Shown here one piece after another: positions 1-11,460 of a stretch of 64,000 bases of DNA. Source of the stretch: Torreya grandis (taxonomy: Eukaryota; Streptophyta; Pinopsida; Cupressales; Taxaceae); contig JARHVA010001428.1 in assembly GCA_037957365.1 (NCBI GenBank), forward strand, positions 1-64,000, in the 5' to 3' direction. The notes below the pieces were generated by a model. The model saw only the letters and a program-made list of their open reading frames with translations. It searched no databases and had not been told where the DNA came from. Position 1 is the first letter of the stretch. Every line of letters starts with the position of its first letter. The translations under genes were made by a program, and so were the position numbers.

Positions 1-1038
1 TTGCATTAACTAAAGGAGAAGGATAATCATCCTCAAGATGCACACTAGATAGAAAGGGAGTTGGATCTAACTTACATTTAATCATGTTAAATTGTATAAG
101 TAAATCAAAAGCATACTTGGATTGTGCAATAATGAGTCTCAGAGTCAGACTGAGAAATTTCAATCCCAAGGAATTAATGCAACAATCCCAAGTAAGTCAT
201 TGAGAACATATAAGACAAAATGGTTTTCATTATTGAAATTGAGGATGAATAACACCTAGTGATCAAAAAGTCATACACATAGAGAACCAAAATAAAAAAA
301 TGAGTCATCTTGCCATAAAATATAGACATTAGGATTGGAATGGCATCTATTGAACCCAACTAAAAGAAGAAAGAAGTCCATCTTGTCATACCAAACTCAA
401 TGAGATTTTTTTTAGGCCATAAATACATTTTTTTGTCTGTAAACTAAGGAAGAATATTCTACAAAACCTTGTGGTTATTCCATGTATATATTTTCTTTGA
501 GGTCATCATGAAGAAAATCAGTCTTCACATCCATTTAATGAACATCCCAATGATGTCTATGACAATTGAAAAAGTGAATCAAATTGAGTTCATTTTGGCA
601 ACTAAAACAAAAATTTTGATACAGTTAAGGCCAAGCACCTATGAAAAACCCTTTTCTACCAAATCTGCTTTAAAATTGTCTACAGACCCATCTACAAAAA
701 AATTAGTTATATAGATCCATCTAATTTGAACAAAGGTTTTCCTTTAAAAATAGGGACAAATCCCAAGTGTTTTTCTTCACTAAGGAACCATACTCCTCTT
801 CCATAATAGTATCCCACTCAAGAGTTCCTGATGCATCACAAAATGATTTTGGATCAAAAGTAGATGCAATGAATACATGTGGAACATTTTGGAATTGTGA
901 ACAAGTCCACCTAGTATCTGATGGATCTCCAACCCAATGGCCAACACTTATAGTGTTTGTCTAGCCTAAAGAAGAATAGAAGTTAGAGAATTGGGAGGAG
1001 ATTAATTATCCTTTGAATATTTTTTGGGAGAAGGAAGA
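1..1038 (-). pseudogene. Ty1/copia reverse transcriptase remnant (element B, 3' half)
   Basis: Reading the minus strand from about 960 down to 1 gives a degraded copia reverse transcriptase: an EEEYGSL/NTWDL-like N-terminal block, then a RWV..FKARF-like stretch, a DVKT block (near 510-540), and the catalytic box at 270-281, which reads YVYD instead of YVDD. A SISIMK...LGLLH segment follows, and a QSKYAFDLL...TPF block at about 40-125. RNase H and the 3' LTR would lie left of the window. The frame is broken by stops and shifts and the second catalytic aspartate region is altered, so it is inactive. It is the same element as the integrase/protease/gag remnant at 6548-8830, from which it was separated by insertion of chromovirus A. 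Plus-strand ORFs here are shadows. Confidence 0.85.
1034..1038. repeat. Target site duplication of element A, left copy (GAAGA)
   Basis: Five bases directly before the TG of the left LTR. The right flank reads GAGGA, one transition different, as expected of a 5-bp gypsy target duplication that has aged. Confidence 0.6.
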
Positions 1039-1385
1039 TGCTTCACCTTTAAACTTTGGTGTGTCTAGGGATATGTGTGGCCGACTTGTGGCTTACATAC
1101 CTCTTTTATATTATTGTTATATTTCTCTATGTTCTTAGTTAGGTTGGCCTATGGAATAACCATGGATAACTATACTATATATAGGAGGTAGTGGTTATTC
1201 TTTAATCATGATATGAAGTATTATGCTCTTATTGTATTATTGTGGAGGTTGTCTCCTTGAAGTGGCATTGCTATATTATCCAATATTCTATCCTACTGTC
1301 AATTATTGTTGTGTGAGCTCTCATATTTGCTTATTCTATGTGATATATAATCATTTAGTGCAAACATATAAGTAATTTCATTACA
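1039..1385 (+). repeat. 5' LTR of element A
   Basis: 347 bp, begins TGCTTCACC and ends TTACA. It aligns end to end with 6201-6547, including the GTGTCTAGGGATATGTGTGG block, the TATATATAGGAGGTAGTGG block and the final GTAATTTCA.TACA. Differences from the 3' LTR are spread along the whole length. Confidence 0.9.
1176..1183 (+). promoter_or_regulatory. Candidate TATA box in 5' LTR of A
   Basis: TATATATA followed by GGAGGTAGTGG, conserved in the 3' LTR at 6338-6345. Position in the LTR fits a Pol II promoter; activity is inferred only. Confidence 0.5.
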
Positions 1386-1386
1386 A

Positions 1387-1399
1387 TTGGTATTAGATC
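1387..1399 (+). other. Primer binding site of A (tRNA-Met type)
   Basis: TTGGTATTAGATC, one base after the LTR, is two transitions away from the TGGTATCAGAGC complement of initiator tRNA-Met used by many plant elements. Both changes are C-to-T or G-to-A type. Confidence 0.75.
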
Positions 1400-1739
1400 T
1401 TTGATTTGGGAAAGTTTTCCTGTGGCATTGTTTTTTAAGATTTGGTGGGGTGTAATTTCTATGAGAGGAAGGAGAAAAAAAAACATAACTTACAATTCGA
1501 GAAGAATTTTTTTTTTGTCAGCGCAGTATTATTCAAAATGCTTTTTAAAAAAAAAATTATTTAAAAAAAAAGTCAATTTTTTTCCCTTTGCACATTTACA
1601 ATCATTGGATTCATCTCGGCGAGACATTCACAATGATATATTTTATCGATACACTTTTTTATGCCAAATGTTTTTATCCTTGGCACAAAGATAGCCATTT
1701 GATTCACAATGATATATTTTATTGATACACTTTTTTCCA

Positions 1740-2760
1740 GGAAAAAACCCTCTTACAGGTCCTAGTACTCGGGGAAGAAAAAGGGGGAAATACACTCTTA
1801 AGACTCTTTCTACTGATGACATAGAATTTAGAACTTTAAATCCATTGAGTTCTCAACTTCAGGCTGACATAAAGGGTTTGGTGTAATATGATGACTTTGT
1901 TATAGTTCAGACTAATGTTTTAGGGATGCATAAAGAGATTAATGGGTTTCACACTCAATTGAATCAGATCAATATGCATTTGTCTTCCCTTTCATCTTAG
2001 TTAAAATCAAACAAACCTCCATTTCATCATTCAAGTACTCCTCCTCTCAATACTAACAACTCCAATTCTGGTATGAAATCAATGTTGCAAAACGTGGACA
2101 TATGTAAGTTTGATGGTAGGGATCCTCTCACTTGAATTACCCAAATTAAAATTTTATTTGATATGCATCAAACTCTTAGTTCTCAGAAGGTGATAATGGC
2201 ATCTTTGTATCTGGAACCTAAGAATTTCATTTATTACTACTGGTTGTGTGCTCAAAAGAAAAAGAATGGTGCTCCTTTTACATGGTCTATTTTCACCGAT
2301 GAGTTATTGGATCATTATTGAAATAATGTCTTTGAGAATTAATTTATCCATTTAGCCAAACTACAGTAAATAATAATTGTGAAGGATTATATTAATAAAT
2401 TTCAAAATCTATCCTTATGGGTGGAAGATATCACTAAAAATAATTTGACTGATCTTTTTTTGGGTGGCCTCAAAGATATCATCCAATTTGAGGTTCATAT
2501 TTTTAACTTAGCATCTATATCATAAGATATTCTAAGGGCACACATGATAAAATAAAAAGAGATGTTCAAACATAAAACTTTCACTACTGGTTGTGATCAG
2601 ACCTTTCCAACACCATCATTTCCTCAACCCATCAGATTGACACCTTAACAAATTCAGGAGAAGTGAGCTAAAGGTTTGTGTTTTGATTATGATAACAAAT
2701 GGAGTAGAAACCATCATTCTTCTGAAAAGAAGTTATTTTACATTGATTTTGCCAATGAGG
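1740..2760 (+). pseudogene. gag remnant of chromovirus A
   Basis: A broken frame reads as a plant chromovirus Gag. A central capsid-like segment lies at about 2100-2580, followed by a degenerate zinc knuckle near 2670-2720 (C-x-D-Y-D-N-K-W-S-R-N-H, second cysteine lost) and an acidic Glu/Asp-rich linker (about 2735-2820) leading into protease. Interrupted by several TAG/TAA codons at positions where Gln is expected. The 1401-1740 stretch before it is an A-rich leader. Confidence 0.7.
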
Positions 2761-2839
2761 ATGAAGATAATGAAGAGGCAGTTGGAGAGGATGAAGAAGT
2801 TTTTGAGGAGGAATCTAAAGATTGTCAGTCTACTATTTT

Positions 2840-3330
2840 CTATCATGCTATTTTAGGTATTAGTACTCCCCAAACTCTTAAGTTGGTGGGTTTTCCTAAT
2901 AAATAGGTCACTTTATTGATTGATTATGGGAGCACATATAAATTCATCAACAATAAGCTGACTACTCAGTTGAACTATTTCATTTATCTCACTCTAGAAC
3001 TTTAGGTCATGATCGTAGATGGTCGTATTGTCAATTAATTAAAAAATTGCTATAGTATTAATATGGCCATGGGAGACTACTTGTTGGATTCTCTTATGTT
3101 TGCTATTCCTATTGGAGAAGCTGACATTATTCTGGGAGTACAAAGGCTCACCACTTTGGGCACTATTGAGATGACTTTCTAGGAATTTTTCATGTACTTT
3201 CATTTTGAGAAAAGGACAATTGAGCTAAGGGAATTAAGGGCTAAATCTCCACAACTTGTTATCTCTCATTAAATGAAAAAAATTATCCATAAGGGTGTTA
3301 AAGGATTTATATCTCATTTATTTTCTATGG
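2840..3330 (+). pseudogene. Aspartic protease remnant of A
   Basis: A GISTPQTLKLVG motif is followed by a TAG stop and then LIDYGSTYKFI, the decayed form of the D-S/T-G-S/A active site (D-Y-G-S here). The conserved C-terminal ILGVQ.L..LGT block is at about 3130-3160. It lies between gag and RT as in all Ty3/gypsy elements. Confidence 0.75.
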
Positions 3331-3399
3331 AAGTTCAACCGAATCAACCATCTATACCTCTTGATCTATAACAAGTGATTGATGGCCATTTAGTTTTTT

Positions 3400-4750
3400 T
3401 TATGACATGTCGAAAGGACTTCCACCTAGCCACATGCATGATCATGCTATCAAACTTATTCTTGGTAGTGCACCACCCAACATTAGGCCATAAAGGTATC
3501 CCTATGCCTATAAATGTGAAATTGAAAAGATGGAATAGGAGATATTGGATGTAGGAATCCTTCACCATAGCTGAAGCAAATATTCTTCACCAGTTGTCAT
3601 GGTGAGAAATAAAGATGACATTTGTAGGATGTGCCTTGGCTACAGATAACTCAACAAATACACTATTAAAGATAAGTTTCATATTCCTATCCCTGATGAT
3701 TATCTAGATGAATTAAATGGTGCTCTTTATTTTACTGAGTTAGATCTGCATTTTGGGTATCATGAAATCTAGATCCATGATGAAGACATACCTAAAACAA
3801 CTTTTAAGACTCATGAGGGCCATTATGAGTTTTTGGTTATGCCTTTTGGTCTAATAAATGCACCATCTACCTTTCAGAGTTTGATGAATACTATTTTTAA
3901 GCCATTTTTAAGGAAATTTGTTTTGGTATTTTTTGATGATATCCTCATTTATAGTAAAAATTAGGAAGACCATTTGCACCATGTTAAATAGGTACTCTCA
4001 ATTCTATAACATCAATTATATGTCAAACCTTCCAAATGTAATTTTGGAGCTTATGAGGTTGAGTATTTGGGTCATTTGGTTTCACATGGAGTGAAAGTGG
4101 ATCCTAAAAAAATCTAAGAAATGATGGACTGGATGATTGCTAAGACACTCAAGTAACTATGGAGATTTTAGGGGATAATTGGTTACTATCACAGGTTTGT
4201 CAAAAATTATGGTAGCATTGCAGCCCCACTCACCTCTTTGTTGAAGAATGACTCCTTTCAGTGGACTGATATAGCTACCAGGGCATTTGAATAATTAAAT
4301 TTTGGCTATGTGCACCACTTCAATGTTGTCCACTCCTAATATTTCCAAGACTTTTGTGGTTGAATGTGATGCATCTTGGTATGATAGGGGTGTTGTAGTC
4401 ATGAAATAAGGTAAACCACTTGCATTTAAAAGTCATCAACTAAAGGGTAAAAATCAACACAAGCTCATCTATGAGAAGGAAATGATGGCCACTTTGCATG
4501 TAGTTTAAATAATGAAGACCTTATTTGATGGGTTGTCACTTTTAGGTAAATATTGATCGTGATATTCTCAAATATTTTTTAGAAAAATGGTTGTCATCTA
4601 AAGAACAAAAAAATGGGTAACTAAGATATTAGGCTATGATTTTGAAATAGTTTACAAGAAAGTTAAGGACAATGTACTAATAGATGCACTATTTAGAAAT
4701 GATGAATTGGTTGAGGCATTGATATATGTTATGACCATTCTGCAAGAAGA
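3400..4750 (+). pseudogene. RT and RNase H remnant of A
   Basis: Recognisable RT blocks in order: YSSPVVMVRNKD (about 3580), [10 protein letters not shown] (about 3745), [18 protein letters not shown] (about 3790-3850), the catalytic box [10 protein letters not shown] (3926-3955, FFDD with both aspartates kept), and YLGHLVS with VDPKKI (about 4060-4115). RNase H follows: CDAS near 4365 and the YEKEMMA block near 4475. Stops fall at Gln and Trp positions. Function is lost through stops, not through the active-site aspartates. Confidence 0.85.
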
Positions 4751-4899
4751 TTGGCTTGAGGAAGCATGATCAGAATGGGAAAATGATAGTGCTATCCATG
4801 ATGTGATTCATAATTTTCATCAAGTTTTGGGTGGATTTGAAAATTTCACATGGAATGGTGATGCATTATGATATAAAAACATATTATACCTATGTAATA

Positions 4900-6175
4900 A
4901 TTCTCTTAAACAAAAAATCCTTCAGGAACTTCATGCAACTCCAATTGGATATCATTTAGGATTTTTGAAAACCTATCATAGAATTAAAAAATATTTTTTT
5001 TGGGAAGGACTCAAGGTGGATGTCTAGAAATATGTGGCTAAATGTATGATTTATCAAGAAAATAAAGGATAAACCATAAAAACACCCGATCTATTGTAGC
5101 CTTTATTTATCCCTATACAACATTGAGAAGAGGTGTCTATGGATTTCATTATAGGGTTACCGAGATTTGATGGTCAAAATATTATCATGGTTATGGTGGA
5201 TCACCCTAGTAAGTATGCTTATTTTTATTATTTATCACAACCATTTCTTTCTAGTACAGTAGCTTTTTCTTTTCTAAATATAGTTCAAAAATTACATGGT
5301 ACCCCAAAAATCATTGTCAATGATAGAGATCCCATTTTCACTAGCAATTTTTGGACTAAGTTATTTTCATGTTTGGGGCTCCAATTGGCTCATAGCTCAT
5401 CCTATCATCCTCAATCAGATGGATAAATTAAGGTAGTAAAAAAATGTCTAGAAGGATATCTATATTGTTTTGTTTTTAATAAATAAAATAAATAGATTCA
5501 TTGGTTGCCACTTACTGAATAGTGGTATAATACTTCTGTTCATAGTTCTTCCAAAATGTCTCCTTTTTTAGCCCTATATGGATACCACTCTCCATCCATC
5601 ACTTCAGCTTTGAAGGTCTAACTTAAGGTTCATGTAGTTGAAGATCATATTCACCATTAATAAGAGGTCCTTGCTAGTTTGCATGAAAATTTAGCCATGG
5701 CCAAGAATTGCATGAAGCAACAGGCAGATCAACATAGGAGTGAGAGGGATTTTGACATTGGTGATTGGGTCTTTGTTCAATTACATCCATATGAGCATAT
5801 ATCTTTGAAGTGATAGAAAAAAGATAAAAAGTTGTCCCCTAAGTAGTATGGGCCTTATTAGATCTTGAAAAAAATTGGTAGTGTGGCCTACAAGTTAGAA
5901 TTTCCTTCCTCTACTCGCATACATCTAGTATTTCATGTAGCATGCCTTAATAAAGCCATTGGACACAAAGTTTCAAATTGAGTTACCAAAATTGAATGAG
6001 GAAGGAAGAGTTATTATTTATCTTGAGGCAATCTTTCAAATGTGCACTAAGTAGCTGTAATTTAGAATGATTAAGGAGTACCTGATTAAATGGAAGAATC
6101 TACCTTATGAAGATGCCACTTGGGAGGATGAATATTTTATGCATCAACATCAAGATTTGACTCAACATTGAGGAA
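4900..6175 (+). pseudogene. Integrase with chromodomain, remnant of A
   Basis: The HHCC zinc region (about 4925-5065) has lost its last cysteine (CMIYQ). The core starts with MDFIIGLPRFDG (first Asp about 5139-5144), then NDRDPIF (second Asp), then YHPQSDG-stop-IKVVK, where the catalytic Glu of the usual T-E-V-V-N block has become Lys. A GPF/Y-like region follows. The C-terminus reads YLIKWKNLPYEDATWE (about 6080-6130), a chromodomain of the plant chromovirus type. Confidence 0.85.
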
Positions 6176-6186
6176 AAAATTATTTT

Positions 6187-6200
6187 GAAGGGGATGGGCA
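6187..6200 (+). other. Polypurine tract of A
   Basis: GAAGGGGATGGGCA directly abuts the 3' LTR at 6201, as expected for plus-strand priming. Confidence 0.75.
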
Positions 6201-6547
6201 TGCTACACCCTTAAGCTTTGGCATGTCTAGGGATATGTGTGGTTGACTTGTGGCTTACATACCTCTTTTATATTCTGTTTACATTTATCTATGTTTTAAG
6301 TTAGGTCAGCCTATGAAATAACCATGGATACGTAGACTATATATAGGAGGTAGTGGCTAGTATTTAATCATGATATGAATTATTATGCTTTTATTGCATT
6401 ATTGTGGATATTACCCCATCAAAGTGGCTTTGCTATATTATCCAATATTCTATCCTTTTATCAATTATTGTTATGTGATCTCTCATATTTGCTTATTCTT
6501 TGTGATATATAAGCATTTTGTGTGAACATATAAGTAATTTCACTACA
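6201..6547 (+). repeat. 3' LTR of element A
   Basis: 347 bp, TGCTACACCC to CACTACA, the same length as the 5' LTR. The next bases are GAGGA, matching the left target duplication GAAGA at four of five positions. Confidence 0.9.
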
Positions 6548-7570
6548 GAGGAGGTGAGTTCAAAATCACTACTCTCATCATCAAAATTAAAATAATAATC
6601 TAGAATATCAGGTAGCTACTCAAGTAGATCTGAATCATTATAAATGTCATCAAATTCCTGTGAGTCCAAGAAGAGGGAAAATTGTCAAGTGTGGAGTCTG
6701 AAGGACCCTCTTTGAAAACAAACACTTTTCTCAATGAACAACTTATGAGTGGTGGGATGGAGAATCATATATCCCTTAACACCCTCAGGATATCCAACAA
6801 AGATGCAAGGTTGAATCTAAGGCTATATTGCCTTATATTTATTTTTAGGAATGTGGGCCATAATAAGAGCTCGAACCACTCGAAAGTGCTTAACTATGGT
6901 TTTATAACCATTCCATGCTTCAAAATGAATAACTCTCTTTAATGCTTTATGAGGAACCCAATTTTAAATATAAAAAGCACAATTGATGGCCTTGGCTTTG
7001 GGATAATATTGAAGCCTAAGAGATTTGGAGTGTAACATACAATTTGCCATTTCTTTCAAGGACCTATTCTTGTGTTCTACAACACCATTATTCTAAGGAC
7101 CATATAAAATTTTACATTGTAGTTTAATCTTCTCTAAAGTATAGAATTTCTCAAAATTATAGTTTACATACTCGCCACCATTGTCTGTGCACAAAATCTT
7201 GACGGATTTACCTCATTATTTTTCAATAAGGGCCTTGATGTCCTAAAAGTGATCAAAGACCTAAGCCTTCTAGTTAATAAAATACACCCATGTATACATT
7301 GAAAAATCATCAATGAAGGTAAGAATATATCTGGTCTTACTAAATGAAAGCTGTGGAAAAGGACCAAAAATATAATTGTAAACTAGCTCCAAAATCTATG
7401 TAGTCTCCATGATTTTCCTTTGTCTTACTTATCTTAAAGATGCTTACCAAGTATGCAACCCTGGTAAAATCCATCAGAAGAATGGACATGAAATGAACCT
7501 AAAACCATGTCCTTATGACTGAATTTCTCTAGCTAGTGATAGTTAAGATACTTGAATTGCATACCATAAT
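6548..7570 (-). pseudogene. Ty1/copia integrase remnant (element B)
   Basis: Minus strand: CTDNGGEY at 7169-7192 is the second catalytic Asp block of copia integrase. The HHCC-side sequence (LNYHYLE..., GSCPF-like) lies at 7440-7570, and the downstream core and the acidic integrase-RT linker run to 6548. The frame is broken. Continuation of this element into RT is found at 1-1038 on the same strand, so 1039-6547 is an insertion between integrase and RT. Confidence 0.85.
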
Positions 7571-7699
7571 TTATTCACCCCATCTGTATGAGTGAGTAGA
7601 GTAGTAGAGGGTTGATCAGGAGAAAAATGTGAGAAAATTTACAACCATGAATAGTGATTTTTTTCCAAACTAAAACTATAGAATCATTGTGTATTTATC

Positions 7700-8000
7700 T
7701 AATAACCATAAAATCAAGTGTGAACTCAACTCTCTTACCTGAAGTGATTTGAGTGATATGATAAATAGATAAGAGATTAGTTGATTATGAGGGAACAGAC
7801 AAAACATACTAAAATGTATGATTACTCACTTCAACATAGCCTATCCCAATAACTTCCACAAAAGTTTCATCATCTAAAAAAATGGAAGGCATAGAGTAGG
7901 GATTCAAGGACTAGAAAAGATTATGTGATGAAGAGATGTGGTGCAAGACACCAAAATCAATTACACATGTGGAAGGCTAGGATGCAACTGCAATAAAGGC
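7700..8000 (-). pseudogene. Copia protease remnant (element B)
   Basis: Minus strand reads CVIDFGVLHHISSS, the decayed W-x-I-D-S-G-A-S-x-H active site of copia proteases (Ser changed to Phe). It is followed by a V-x-G-I-G-Y-V-E-V block and a STNLLSIYHIT block, which normally joins protease to integrase. It sits between integrase (lower coordinates) and gag (higher), the correct order for a minus-strand copia. Confidence 0.8.
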
Positions 8001-8039
8001 CTTGCCCTTACCTTTGCTCTTACTACTATCTTTAGCCTT

Positions 8040-8825
8040 AGAAGACTCTTATGTTTATGAATTATGTTTGATTTAATCGGGAAGACTAATGTTGTTTTTC
8101 ACAAACATTGTTGTTAGTTGATCAATATGTTTCTTCATACATTTGGTTTCAACTTGCCCAATTATTTTTATAGTAGGCACATATGAGCCTCTCTTTCTTG
8201 GGTTTCTTATCTGAAGAGGTCTCTAATGATTTTTGGACTTATCACCAGTTTTTGGACCCTTTCTTTGCTTGTGGTCCTTATTTTATTTCTTCTCCTTATA
8301 GATAGAAGCCTTCTCTTTGTCATGAATCACAATTAAGGCATGTGATCTAGAGGACTTCAATGTACCCATATGAATAAGTTTATATTACTCCCAAGTTAAG
8401 TCAATAGTAAAACCATCAAAGGATGACATGGTCTATGTAGATCTAATGGCATGCTTGGTGGTATGGAAGGTATAAATTAAGACAAAATAGATAAAATAAA
8501 ATCTGACAAGTATTGAAAAAATCAATTATTTATCCTTTTTGTCTGTCACACAGTTTCAACTACAACCTCAGTGATTTTAATTTGGTGTAGCAGTACTATA
8601 TAGTGTTAAAGTTATCTTGACTTAAGTTGATAACTTCATTCTCTAGCTCATGAATCCTCATCACACATTTATTCCCAAAGAGTTTTTCCAATATTGTCCA
8701 AATATCATTAAGAATATTTGTAGATTAATGTGAAAGAACAAGTCATGAGAAATTCACAAGCATAATAGACTATAGGACTTGTCACATTTGTTAAACCACT
8801 TCACCTTGTATGCATTTGGTGTTAG
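8040..8825 (-). pseudogene. Copia gag remnant (element B)
   Basis: Minus-strand text near 8150-8190 resembles a CCHC zinc knuckle of copia Gag (C-x-Y-x-K-N-N-W with a later C-M-K-K), now frameshifted. The capsid region upstream (8300-8825) has only short open stretches. Called mainly by position between the protease remnant and the primer site at 8830. Confidence 0.55.
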
Positions 8826-8829
8826 TTTT

Positions 8830-8842
8830 GTTTTGATACCCA
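8830..8842 (-). other. Candidate primer binding site of B
   Basis: On the minus strand TGGGTATCAAAAC resembles the tRNA-Met complement TGGTATCAGAGC with one extra G and two changes. It is correctly placed upstream of gag. Confidence 0.45.
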
Positions 8843-9300
8843 TAATGATTCGGTGTAATCATTTACTCAAGTCAATTTTTATTTTAGTTTTTCACACATG
8901 ATAGTTGAATGGTGTAAGAAGAAGAACCAAATTGTGATCTATAATACATAAATGAGGTATATGTTGAATTGATAGTATGAAAAAATAAAATAAATACAAC
9001 CCCTTTGAACTTATAGAGGTTCAATTTTACAAGGCTTGATAATACATCCAATGCATAGAGCTCAAAAAGCTCACACTTTAAAAAAAATGATGGCTGAAAA
9101 AGGAACTACCTGCTAAAAATTATGTGAGTTTGAAGTTCTAAAAAAAACTCCACCTTGCAAAATGAATGGGCTTGCAAAAGATATGGACCCAAGTTTTCCA
9201 ACAAAATTTAAGCCCCTTTGGGTTGGTTGTGACCAAAGGATAAAATATCATATGACCAAAGTCTAAGCCCTAGGATGAGTGTGATATGACCAGAGGAGTG
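8843..9300 (-). repeat. Probable part of 5' LTR of copia B
   Basis: Sequence upstream (on the minus strand) of the candidate primer site should be the 5' LTR of B. No second copy is in the window because the 3' LTR lies left of position 1, so the outer boundary is unknown. No coding signal is visible. The interval 9300-9640 holds nothing I can assign. Confidence 0.35.
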
Positions 9301-9693
9301 ATGCTACTCTCTAATTTTTCAAACATTCCCAATCAATAGTGTCACTCCTTATTGACTTAAAGACTCATGTGCATGCATGTTACTATGTGAAAATAAGGGA
9401 ATTTAATAACCTTAGAAAGTTAAAAACATGTTGTGGTAGAAACAACATAGTATCCATGTAGGTGGTAGAATATAGAGTGTGTCTTGGTAGATGGTAGAAT
9501 CTAATGAGTATCTAAGCACACCACAAATTTTGACGAGTGTCCAAGTAGGTCATAGGTTCTGGTGAGTGTTTAGGCAGGTGATAGGTTCTAGTGTATATAT
9601 GAGTAGACATATAATTTTTATCATTATTATAATAAAATTGCAAATATGAATAACATTATGCAACAATGCATAATTTGGACCAAAATAATTGAA

Positions 9694-9935
9694 ATGCTCT
9701 AATCCATTTACACATGTCATATGCAGGTGTTGATTTATGCTCATACATCCCTAAATGGGGTAATGCATTTTATGAAATCATTATCTTATTATAGTTCACT
9801 TTGCATCAAGTTTGTGAGTAAGCAAATTATTATTCTAGACTATTTAAACACTTTAATTCATTTTCACACATCATGTGCAAGTGTCGATTTATGTGTATGT
9901 ATCCCTGAATGGGGGAATGCATCATTCACAACTAT
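9694..9935 (+). repeat. Two-copy tandem repeat, 154-bp period
   Basis: The segment starting at 9694 (AATCCATTTACACATGTCATATGCAGGTGT...ATCCCTAAATGGGG, shown in parts) recurs from 9848 with about 75-80 percent similarity by eye. Both copies carry the CATCCCTAAATGGGGTAATGCAT-type block. It lies within the LTR of G; the H copy has one such block. Confidence 0.7.
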
Positions 9936-10423
9936 TATCTTCCTCTGATTCAACTTAGATTAAATTGAGACCAAGAAAATTGACATTTTAAACCATTTTG
10001 ATTAAACATGTGACCAATTTATATGAATTAAAAAGTAATAAGTAAAGTCATTAAGCAAATCAAATCAAATTAAGAGCTTAAGTGGAAAATCCATGGAAAT
10101 TTATTAAATATCTATTATTGGAAATTCATAATTCAAAATATTTGGGCCTTGACATCACCCATGACATCATCAAAAGAGTCTCAAGAACTAGGTATTAATG
10201 GATATGAATATCAAGTTTAGCACCACCCATGCCTCATTAATGTTCCCTTATTCCAAAATATTAATTATTTTATCCTCCAAAATTGAATTGATCCTTGGCC
10301 ACACATCTTGATTTGATGAATGGTCATGGTTGATTTTCAACATTTCTATAAAATTGTAAATACATGGCCCACCATAGACAAAAGCAGAAGCTTTTTAGTG
10401 AAAAAAACCTGTGCAAAAATATT

Positions 10424-10431
10424 TCTATAAA
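10424..10431 (+). promoter_or_regulatory. Candidate TATA box in LTR of G
   Basis: CTATAAAG in the position corresponding to CTATAAATAC on the minus strand of H (62925-62932). Promoter role is inferred from conservation between the two copies. Confidence 0.4.
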
Positions 10432-10889
10432 GACTTCACTAATTTCTCCAAATTGATCAATCAAGGAGCCAAAGCTATTGGTGTTAGAAGAGATGACAAA
10501 AGCACTTGATTAACCACATTGATAAAGACTTAGAGCACCAAATATAGGCACAAACACATTTACGGAATATCTTTGAAGGAGAGCCACTTTGGGAGGGTAT
10601 TTCTTATCTTACTTTCTTCATTAGTTTTTTGATTTCATTGACACCACCCATTGAAGAAGTGGGATTAACATGTTAGGTTCTTTAGACTTATTCTTGCTTT
10701 CTTTACTAATATATGAAATAACCTAATTTATAATCCTACTCTACATTTTTTCATGTTTAATGGGACCACACATCTCACAAACCCATTTGGGTGCCGTTTT
10801 ATCCTTCTGATTGTGCATTCAAACCATCATTTGATGTTGTTTTGCTCTTTTTCTTCTAATTTTCATGTTTTTTATATTATAGTAAAAAT

Positions 10890-11460
10890 AATGAGGTTGC
10901 CTTAAATATTGGTGAGGTTACATTATGAATAGTGAATTTGATTTTGTTCTATGAAAATGATGAAGTTGCAATGAAAATGATGAAGTCACCCTACATATCG
11001 ATGAAGTCATTTGGATAGAAAAGTGCCCAACTTCTAGACGCTCGTTTGGGGTCATTTGAACTCTATTTTTGATAATTTAGTTTTTAAAACCATATGCCTC
11101 CTCTTGAATTTTCATATTATGTGATTATTTTTGCTTCATGATGCATATAGTTTATATAAAATGTAAATTAGTAGGCACTAACATGTTTTCAAGAAAATAA
11201 CAGTTTCATGATGATAACAATGGAGTCGCTCTAATAAACAATGATATTATGATCAAAATGGTAAATTCACACCAGTTTGACCTTCTATGATAAATAGGAA
11301 AGTCATCCTATAAAATGGTGAAGTCACTCTGTTAAATATCAAAGTAACCCTACAAAACGGTGAAGTCACCTTACATATTGGAGAAGTCGCTAGGCCACAA
11401 AGTGACCAACTTATGGAGGTTTTTTTAGGGTCATCTAGATTCCATTTTTGATGATTTATT
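10890..11460 (+). repeat. 379-bp tandem duplication with short GTGAAGTCAC-type repeats
   Basis: A GTGCCCAACTTCTAGACG..GGTCATTTGAACTC block at 11023 recurs at 11402 (GTGACCAACTTATGGAGG..GGTCATCTAGATTC), a period of 379 bp. Ahead of each copy are several degenerate units of about 25-30 bp built on TGGTGAAGTCACCCTACA. A related motif is tandemly repeated in H at 61655-61830. Confidence 0.65.

Larger units (their letters stand above)
1039..6547 (+). mobile_element. Ty3/gypsy chromovirus, element A (complete but dead)
   Basis: A 5509-bp LTR retrotransposon with two 347-bp LTRs, a tRNA-Met-like primer site, gag, protease, RT/RNase H, integrase with a chromodomain, and a polypurine tract directly before the 3' LTR. 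It is inserted in the integrase-RT spacer of antisense copia B and flanked by a near-perfect 5-bp duplication. Many in-frame stops (mostly TAG) and the lost integrase glutamate show it is non-functional. The chromodomain at the end of integrase places it among plant chromoviruses; the exact clade is not resolved. Confidence 0.9.

Noticed and set aside
469..964. Plus-strand ORFs of 81 and 65 codons
   Set aside because: The reverse strand reads as copia RT across both, so these are antisense shadows.
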